A program made the position numbers and the translations under genes. The notes beneath the pieces are model-generated. The model was not told the origin of the DNA and searched no databases. It saw nothing but the letters and a program-made list of their open reading frames with translations. This document shows positions 6,014-8,529 of a DNA stretch of 8,529 bases, piece by piece (position 1 is the first letter of the stretch; every line of letters starts with the position of its first letter). The DNA is taken from contig DAOWFN010000140.1 of NCBI GenBank assembly GCA_030637945.1, forward strand, positions 1 through 8,529, read 5' to 3'. Source of the DNA: Gammaproteobacteria bacterium. GTDB lineage: Bacteria; Pseudomonadota; Gammaproteobacteria; SZUA-229.

Positions 6014-7246
6014 TTAAACCACTTCACCCATTTTGAAGATAGGTAAGTACATCGCGATTACCAGGCCACCAATGACGACAGCAAGGAATGACATGATCAT
6101 AGGTTCCATCATGGCTGTCAGGTTGTCTACTGCGTCATCAACGGCCTCTTCATAGTAATCAGCAACTTTGTCCAGCATGTCATCAAGAGCGCCAGACTCT
6201 TCGCCGATGCCGACCATCTGAATTAGCATGTTAGGAAAGAGATCTTTATTCTGTGAAAGACTAACTTGCAAGGTGGTACCGGCAGCGACATCATCTCTTA
6301 CCTGCATGATTGCCTTGTAGTAAACACTGTTGCCTGTTGCTCCTGCGACAGAAACCATGGCTTCCACTAAAGGAACGCCAGCAGAAAACATGGTGGCAAG
6401 TGTCCTTGAGAACCGTGCGACACAGGAGTTTGTTGTTAAAGCACCGACGGCAGGTAACCTTAATGCCAGTCTGTCCAAAAAGTCTCTGAAGGCTTTTGAT
6501 CTTATTTTTGCCTGTTTGAACGCATATATGGTTCCTGCTATAAGGGCAATAAATAGCCAGACGTTTTCAACTAATGTGTCTGACATTCCAACAACAAATA
6601 AAGTGAATGCAGGTAATTCAGCGCCGAAACCTTCAAATAATTCAGCAAAGGTCGGTACAACAAATATGAGAAGAATGGCTGAGACGACTACCGCAACGAC
6701 GAGTACGATAATCGGATAAGTCATCGCTTTTTTAATCTTGTTTTTTAATGCTTCTGTTTTCTCTTTATAAGTTGCTATTTTCTCTAAAAGTGTTTCTAGA
6801 GCACCTGACTGTTCACCAGCATCAACCAGGTTGACAAATAGATCATCAAATTGAGCAGGGTGTTGAGCGAGCGCGCTAGCAAGTGTTCCACCGGCTTCAA
6901 TGTCCATTTTAACCTGCATGATTAACCTGGTCATATTAGGGTTGGAATGACCCTGGCCGACGATATCAAAAGATTGTACCATCGGTACACCTGCTTTCAT
7001 CATCGTGGCAAGCTGACGGCTAAAAACAGCAATATCTTTTGTGGTAATGGGCTTTCCTTTTGACGCAAACAGACCCTGGCTTTTTTTCTTAACTCTATTA
7101 TTTTTTGGCGTTATTCCCTGTTTGCGTAATTCGGCTTTAACAAGATCAGCGCTAAAGGCCATCATTTCACCTTTAATACTTTGGCCTTTTTTATTTGTGC
7201 CTTCCCAGGTGAATGTTGTATTTGATCTTGATTTTGCCTTTGCCAT
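6014..7246 (-). CDS. pilC: Type IV pilus inner-membrane platform protein PilC
   Basis: PilC is the integral membrane platform on which the PilB motor acts to feed pilin subunits into the growing pilus. At 410 residues it has the normal length. It contains two T2SSF (GspF/PilC) repeats of helical cytoplasmic domain plus membrane helix. The duplication shows as AGVPMVQSF (about 85-93) versus AGVPLVEAM (about 289-297), and AGEQSGALETLLEKIA (143-158) versus IGEESGALDDMLDKVA (347-362). Membrane segments lie at about 177-199, 229-243 and 383-402. The N-terminus carries the usual FTWEGTNKKGQSIKGEM beta segment and a short Lys-rich stretch (51-65). The ATG at 7246 is backed by a ribosome site 8 bases upstream. 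It follows pilB by 27 bases and is surely in the same operon. The next gene, pilD, is 175 bases away. Identity is secure. Confidence 0.97.
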   Translation of the reverse strand: MAKAKSRSNTTFTWEGTNKKGQSIKGEMMAFSADLVKAELRKQGITPKNNRVKKKSQGLFASKGKPITTKDIAVFSRQLATMMKAGVPMVQSFDIVGQGHSNPNMTRLIMQVKMDIEAGGTLASALAQHPAQFDDLFVNLVDAGEQSGALETLLEKIATYKEKTEALKNKIKKAMTYPIIVLVVAVVVSAILLIFVVPTFAELFEGFGAELPAFTLFVVGMSDTLVENVWLFIALIAGTIYAFKQAKIRSKAFRDFLDRLALRLPAVGALTTNSCVARFSRTLATMFSAGVPLVEAMVSVAGATGNSVYYKAIMQVRDDVAAGTTLQVSLSQNKDLFPNMLIQMVGIGEESGALDDMLDKVADYYEEAVDDAVDNLTAMMEPMIMSFLAVVIGGLVIAMYLPIFKMGEVV

Positions 7247-7254
7247 TATATTTA

Positions 7255-7258
7255 CCCT
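7255..7258 (-). promoter_or_regulatory. Ribosome binding site of pilC
   Basis: AGGG on the minus strand lies 8 bases before the pilC ATG, inside the 27-base gap after the pilB stop. It is the clearest Shine-Dalgarno sequence in the window, where most other starts have none that I can recognise, and it fixes the pilC start. Confidence 0.6.
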
Positions 7259-7273
7259 GATAAATGTGTACTT

Positions 7274-8529
7274 TTAATCTTTAGTAACGCGATTAATTTC
7301 TTCGAGGCTGGTTAATCCAGCAATAACTTTTTTGATTGCAGATTTTCTTAAGGTATCAACGCCGTCTTTTTCAGCTTGATCTGCAACATCGATGGCGGAA
7401 CCATTCTCCATAATAATTCGACCTATCTCGTCAGATATCGGCATTACCTGGTAGATACCAACACGCCCCTTAAAGCCATCGCTACAATGTTTACAGCCCA
7501 CGGCTTTATATATATCCGGTTTTGTGTCAATTTGGTCATCAGTAAAACCTTCTTCTAATAATGCCGCACGCGGAATCTCAACGATCTCTTTACAATGTGT
7601 ACATAGTCGGCGTGCTAATCGTTGTGCGATAATCAGAGAGACTGCAGATGCGATATTAAAAGGCGGCACACCCATGTTAACCAGACGGGCCAGCGTGAGT
7701 GGCGCATCATTTGTATGCAATGTCGACATAACCATGTGGCCCGTTTGCGCTGCTTTGATCGCGATCTCAGCCGTGTTTAGATCACGTATCTCACCAACCA
7801 TGATGATATCCGGGTCCTGTCGTAAGAAAGCACGTAAAGCTGTTTCAAACGTTAAGCCAACTTTTTCATTCACGTTGACCTGATTAATGCCTTCGAGATT
7901 AATCTCGACGGGGTCTTCTGCTGTTGATATGTTGGTATCAACAGTATTTAGAATATTGAGACCGGTATATAGTGAAACGGTTTTACCACTACCGGTAGGA
8001 CCAGTAACCAGGATCATGCCATACGGATTTGCCAGGGCATTCAGATACAGTTCTTTTTGATCGGGTTCATAGCCCAGAGCATCGATACCCAGACTTGCAC
8101 TCGATGGGTCGAGGATACGTAATACAATTTTTTCACCGAATAGAGTCGGGCAGGTGTTAACACGAAAATCGATGGCTTTATTTTTTGAGATCTTTAACTT
8201 GATGCGGCCGTCCTGAGGTACCCTTTTTTCTGCAGTGTCCATACGCGACATCACTTTTATACGGGCGCACATCTTGGTGCTCATCGCGATCGGTGGTTTC
8301 GCGACTTCACGTAATACGCCATCGATACGAAGACGCACGCGATAACTTTTTTCATAGGGCTCGAAATGTATATCCGATGCGCCTTTTTTTATGGCATCGA
8401 GTAATATTTTATTAATGAAACGTACTACAGGCGTGTCATCAATTTCTGAGCCTGAGTCATCGTCTTTTTGTTCTGCTTCAGGGTCAGCAAATTCAAGGTC
8501 ATCAAGATTTTCCAGATCCTCACCCATCA
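7274..8529 (-). CDS. pilB: Type IV pilus extension ATPase PilB, 5' end outside window
   Basis: PilB is the hexameric cytoplasmic ATPase that powers pilus extension. The frame stays open to the right edge. The ATG at 8525-8527 is probably internal, because family members have about 560-570 residues and only about 418 codons are present. The missing part is the N-terminal T2SSE_N domain. Counting from that Met, an acidic linker (1-31) is followed by VVRFINKILLDAI and SDIHFEPYEK, Walker A GPTGSGKT (176-183), the Asp box STAEDPVEINL (201-211), Walker B IIMVGEIRD (241-249) with Glu246, and the His box GHMVMSTLHTND (263-274). Four zinc cysteines follow, C309-x2-C312 and C345-x2-C348, typical of PilB/GspE and absent from the retraction ATPase PilT, which excludes PilT. 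The C-terminus is intact, and pilC follows after 27 bases. GspE of a type II secretion system is the main alternative, but pilC and pilD beside it favour PilB. Confidence 0.96.
   Translation of the reverse strand, partial: MGEDLENLDDLEFADPEAEQKDDDSGSEIDDTPVVRFINKILLDAIKKGASDIHFEPYEKSYRVRLRIDGVLREVAKPPIAMSTKMCARIKVMSRMDTAEKRVPQDGRIKLKISKNKAIDFRVNTCPTLFGEKIVLRILDPSSASLGIDALGYEPDQKELYLNALANPYGMILVTGPTGSGKTVSLYTGLNILNTVDTNISTAEDPVEINLEGINQVNVNEKVGLTFETALRAFLRQDPDIIMVGEIRDLNTAEIAIKAAQTGHMVMSTLHTNDAPLTLARLVNMGVPPFNIASAVSLIIAQRLARRLCTHCKEIVEIPRAALLEEGFTDDQIDTKPDIYKAVGCKHCSDGFKGRVGIYQVMPISDEIGRIIMENGSAIDVADQAEKDGVDTLRKSAIKKVIAGLTSLEEINRVTKD

Noticed and set aside
6330..6719. Long plus-strand ORF of 129 codons opposite pilC
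   Set aside because: It is an antisense shadow of the strongly conserved pilC frame with no family resemblance or ribosome site. The same holds for the ORFs opposite secA, argJ, pilD and pilB.
4936..8529. The secretion-like ATPase, platform and peptidase genes as part of a type II secretion system
   Set aside because: The set PilB-PilC-PilD without gspD, gspG or other gsp genes, and with coaE and zapD alongside, is the standard type IV pilus arrangement.

Overview
The window is a core-genome segment of a gammaproteobacterium. The composition is moderately AT-rich by eye, and I cannot name the genus. Two things support the assignment. ZapD (YacF) is a division protein known mainly from beta- and gammaproteobacteria. 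The gene order secA - mutT / zapD - coaE - prepilin peptidase - pilC - pilB is also a variant of the E. coli layout secA-mutT-yacG-zapD-coaE-guaC-hofC-hofB-ppdD. A dedicated type IV pilus set suggests a motile or surface-attaching free-living or symbiotic bacterium.

Left half, plus strand (1-3433): the C-terminal 400 codons of secA (its start lies outside the window), then argJ, then a two-domain protein joining a MutT-type Nudix hydrolase to a ThiE/TenI-like domain. The gaps are 18 and 17 bases, so the three genes look like one transcription unit. It joins protein export, arginine synthesis through the acetyl-recycling route, and nucleotide-pool cleaning.

Right half, minus strand (3443-8529): reading from the right edge, pilB (5' end cut off), pilC, pilD, coaE and zapD. 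pilB and pilC are 27 bases apart, and pilD and coaE are 10 apart. PilB (extension ATPase), PilC (inner-membrane platform) and PilD (prepilin peptidase and methylase) are the core assembly machinery of a type IVa pilus. coaE makes coenzyme A and zapD stabilises the FtsZ ring. The two halves converge, with only 9 bases between the stop codons of the Nudix fusion and zapD.

The coding content is ordinary and I see no undescribed multi-gene system. The most noteworthy non-coding signal is a GTAG-preceded, nearly perfect hairpin in the 175-base pilC-pilD spacer, which has the form of a REP element. Other points of interest are the altered active-site motifs in the ThiE-like half of the fusion, the lack of yacG from its usual place before zapD, and a perfect 10-base palindrome inside a possible zapD promoter. 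No tRNA, rRNA, CRISPR array, insertion sequence or phage gene was seen, and no gene-free stretch exceeds 175 bases.
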